A DNA stretch of 6,845 bases from an uncultured Flavobacteriaceae bacterium (GTDB taxonomy: Bacteria > Bacteroidota > Bacteroidia > Flavobacteriales > Flavobacteriaceae), in assembly GCA_913052425.1 (NCBI GenBank), contig CAJXEG010000073.1, positions 1-6,845 of the forward strand, read 5' to 3'. Below the pieces are notes generated by a model. It was not told where the DNA came from. It did not search any database and was given only the letters and a program-made list of their open reading frames with translations. Each line of letters starts with the position of its first letter. Position 1 is the stretch's first letter. Below, piece after piece: positions 5,359-6,845 of this stretch. The position numbers and the translations under genes were made by a program.

Positions 5359-6755
5359 CAAAAATAAAATTTAATCAAAGAACGCTCAAAGACCAAGTTG
5401 CCCTCGATGGCGTGGGGCTTCACACTGGTAAATTTGTCACGATTATTTTTAAACCTGCTCCAGTAGACACAGGCTATGTTTTTGTTAGGACAGACTTGAG
5501 TCCACCTGTAGAAATTCCTGCAGATGTTCATTACGTAAACAATACAGATCGCGGTACCAACCTTGAAAAAGACGGTGCCAAAATCCAAACTTCAGAACAC
5601 GTATTGGCTGCATTGGTAGGAATGGAGGTAGACAACTGTTATATCGAACTCGATTCAGCCGAGTCTCCTATCATGGACGGGTCATCAAAGTTTTTTGTTG
5701 AAGCCATCGAGTCCGTTGGAATTGAAGAACAAGATAAACAGAGGGAAGAATATGTCGTAACCGATCTAATCACCTACAAGGATGATGAGACTGGAAGTGA
5801 GATTACCTTAATTCCAGCCGACGAGTACCAAGTTACTACTATGGTCGACTTCGAAACTAAGGTTTTGGGTACACAAAATGCTTCCTTGGATACCCTTAGA
5901 GATTTTAAGGAAACCATTGCACCCTCAAGAACATTTAGTTTTTTGCACGAACTTGAAATGCTATTGGAACATGGATTGATTAAGGGAGGTGACTTGAATA
6001 ATGCGATTGTTTATGTCGACAAACCTCTTTCGGAAAGCAATATGGATCGTCTAAAAGAAGCTTTTGGCAAAGAGAATATCGCCGTTCAACCCAATGGGAT
6101 ATTGGATAACCTAAGCCTTCATTTTTCCAACGAAGCGGCCCGTCATAAACTTTTGGATGTTATAGGAGATTTGGCATTGGTTGGAGTTCCCATCAGAGGG
6201 AAAGTTTTTGCCCACAAGCCGGGACATAAAGTAAATACTGATTTTTCGAGAAAACTCTCACAAATCATCAAACAAGAAAGACGTCAGAATGCGCCCAAAG
6301 TAGATCTCAATGTTGAACCACTGATGGATGTCAACGATATTATTAAAATGTTGCCCCACCGTCCCCCGTTTCTCTTGGTAGATAAAATATTCGAGCTTTC
6401 GGAGACCCATGTAATTGGTCTTAAGAATGTCACCATGAATGAACCTTTTTTTGTAGGTCATTTTCCAGGAGAGCCTGTCATGCCCGGGGTTTTGCAAATT
6501 GAAGCCATGGCACAAGCCGGAGGTGTTCTTTTGCTCAATACCGTTCCCGATCCTGAAAACTACCTTACCTTGTTTATGAAAATGGACAACGTAAAATTTA
6601 AAAGACCTGTAAAACCTGGAGATACACTTGTTTTTAAGTTGGAGTTGATATCTCCCATCAGAAGAGGTATATGCCATATGAAAGGAATGATTTTTGCCAA
6701 CGGACACTTAATGACTGAAGGCGAACTCATGGCTCAAATCATCAAACGCAAATAA
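5355..6755 (+). CDS. lpxC/fabZ: Bifunctional UDP-3-O-acyl-GlcNAc deacetylase / 3-hydroxyacyl-ACP dehydratase (LpxC-FabZ fusion)
   Basis: Two enzymes are fused in one 466-residue chain. The LpxC part (about 1-305) is the zinc amidase that commits UDP-acyl-GlcNAc to lipid A. It shows GVGLHTGK (19-26), SEHVLAALVGMEVDN (80-94) with E81 and zinc ligand H82, RHKLLDVIGDLALVG (264-278) with zinc ligands H265 and D269, and the catalytic histidine H292 in HKPGHKVN (288-295). A linker rich in charged residues (about 306-323) joins FabZ (about 324-466), the fatty-acid synthesis dehydratase. FabZ shows MLPHRPPFLLVDKI (333-346) and GHFPGEPVMPGVLQIEAMAQ (369-388) with catalytic H370 and E384. Both active sites look complete. 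The fusion is known across Bacteroidota and places the dehydratase next to the users of hydroxyacyl-ACP. The start is within the lpxD stop, indicating translational coupling, and lpxA follows after 5 bases. Confidence 0.98.
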   Translation: MTKIKFNQRTLKDQVALDGVGLHTGKFVTIIFKPAPVDTGYVFVRTDLSPPVEIPADVHYVNNTDRGTNLEKDGAKIQTSEHVLAALVGMEVDNCYIELDSAESPIMDGSSKFFVEAIESVGIEEQDKQREEYVVTDLITYKDDETGSEITLIPADEYQVTTMVDFETKVLGTQNASLDTLRDFKETIAPSRTFSFLHELEMLLEHGLIKGGDLNNAIVYVDKPLSESNMDRLKEAFGKENIAVQPNGILDNLSLHFSNEAARHKLLDVIGDLALVGVPIRGKVFAHKPGHKVNTDFSRKLSQIIKQERRQNAPKVDLNVEPLMDVNDIIKMLPHRPPFLLVDKIFELSETHVIGLKNVTMNEPFFVGHFPGEPVMPGVLQIEAMAQAGGVLLLNTVPDPENYLTLFMKMDNVKFKRPVKPGDTLVFKLELISPIRRGICHMKGMIFANGHLMTEGELMAQIIKRK

Positions 6756-6760
6756 TTAGA

Positions 6761-6845
6761 ATGAAACAACCCTTAGCTTATATACACCCCGAAGCTAAAG
6801 TAGCCAAGAACGTAGTGATTGAACCCTTTACGACCATTGACAACA
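6761..6845 (+). CDS. lpxA: UDP-N-acetylglucosamine acyltransferase LpxA, N-terminal 28 residues (runs off right edge)
   Basis: LpxA performs the first lipid A step, moving a 3-hydroxyacyl chain from acyl carrier protein to the 3-OH of UDP-GlcNAc. Only 28 complete codons are in the window. The peptide begins MKQPLAYIHPEAKVAKNVVI, which has the IHP-A-V-----I spacing at the start of the LpxA left-handed beta helix. It starts 5 bases after the lpxC-fabZ stop, the usual position of lpxA in Bacteroidota. No catalytic residue is included, so the call rests on this N-terminal pattern and the operon context. Another hexapeptide-repeat acyltransferase is formally possible but unlikely here. Confidence 0.9.
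   Translation, partial: MKQPLAYIHPEAKVAKNVVIEPFTTIDN

Noticed and set aside
6258..6707. Minus-strand open frame of 149 codons
   Set aside because: It is antisense to the linker and FabZ domain of lpxC-fabZ, including the catalytic segment. No promoter or family motif supports it, and it is best explained as a shadow of a conserved coding region.

Overview
The window is a chromosomal housekeeping segment from a member of the Bacteroidota. Three things point there: a PorX-type response regulator, which belongs to the type IX secretion regulatory circuit; an LpxC-FabZ fusion protein, known from this phylum; and TAnnTTTG-type -7 promoter elements with no clear Shine-Dalgarno sequences. By eye the base composition is moderately AT-rich. 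The order or genus cannot be fixed from this sequence alone. No mobile element, CRISPR array, rRNA or tRNA is visible, and gene order and content look typical of the phylum.

Layout. Two divergent gene blocks start from a 31-base gap near position 3070. The leftward (minus-strand) block is porX (3055-1502), tsaE (1486-1073), a small membrane-anchored protein (1076-714, overlapping tsaE by 4 bases) and aroB (669 to beyond the left edge, C-terminus missing). The rightward (plus-strand) block is an HD-domain phosphohydrolase (best start TTG at 3087, ending 4316), lpxD (4336-5358), lpxC-fabZ (5355-6755, 4-base overlap with lpxD) and the first 28 codons of lpxA (6761 to beyond the right edge). The genes are tightly packed and no gap exceeds 50 bases.

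How the genes fit together. The rightward block is an early lipid A operon. LpxA adds the first 3-hydroxyacyl chain to UDP-GlcNAc, LpxC removes the acetyl group, LpxD adds the second hydroxyacyl chain, and the fused FabZ domain dehydrates the same class of 3-hydroxyacyl-ACP that LpxA and LpxD consume. The leftward block mixes regulation (PorX), tRNA t6A modification (TsaE) and the shikimate pathway (AroB), with one small protein of unknown role.

The most informative non-coding signal is a set of Bacteroidota-type -7 elements directly before genes. Perfect TAnnTTTG matches end 4-5 bases before the start codons of aroB, tsaE and lpxD, which suggests leaderless or nearly leaderless transcripts. 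A near match precedes the HD gene and favours its TTG start over an upstream ATG that would add a false membrane segment. I did not find a clearly undescribed system here; the findings are modest and mostly concern expression architecture.
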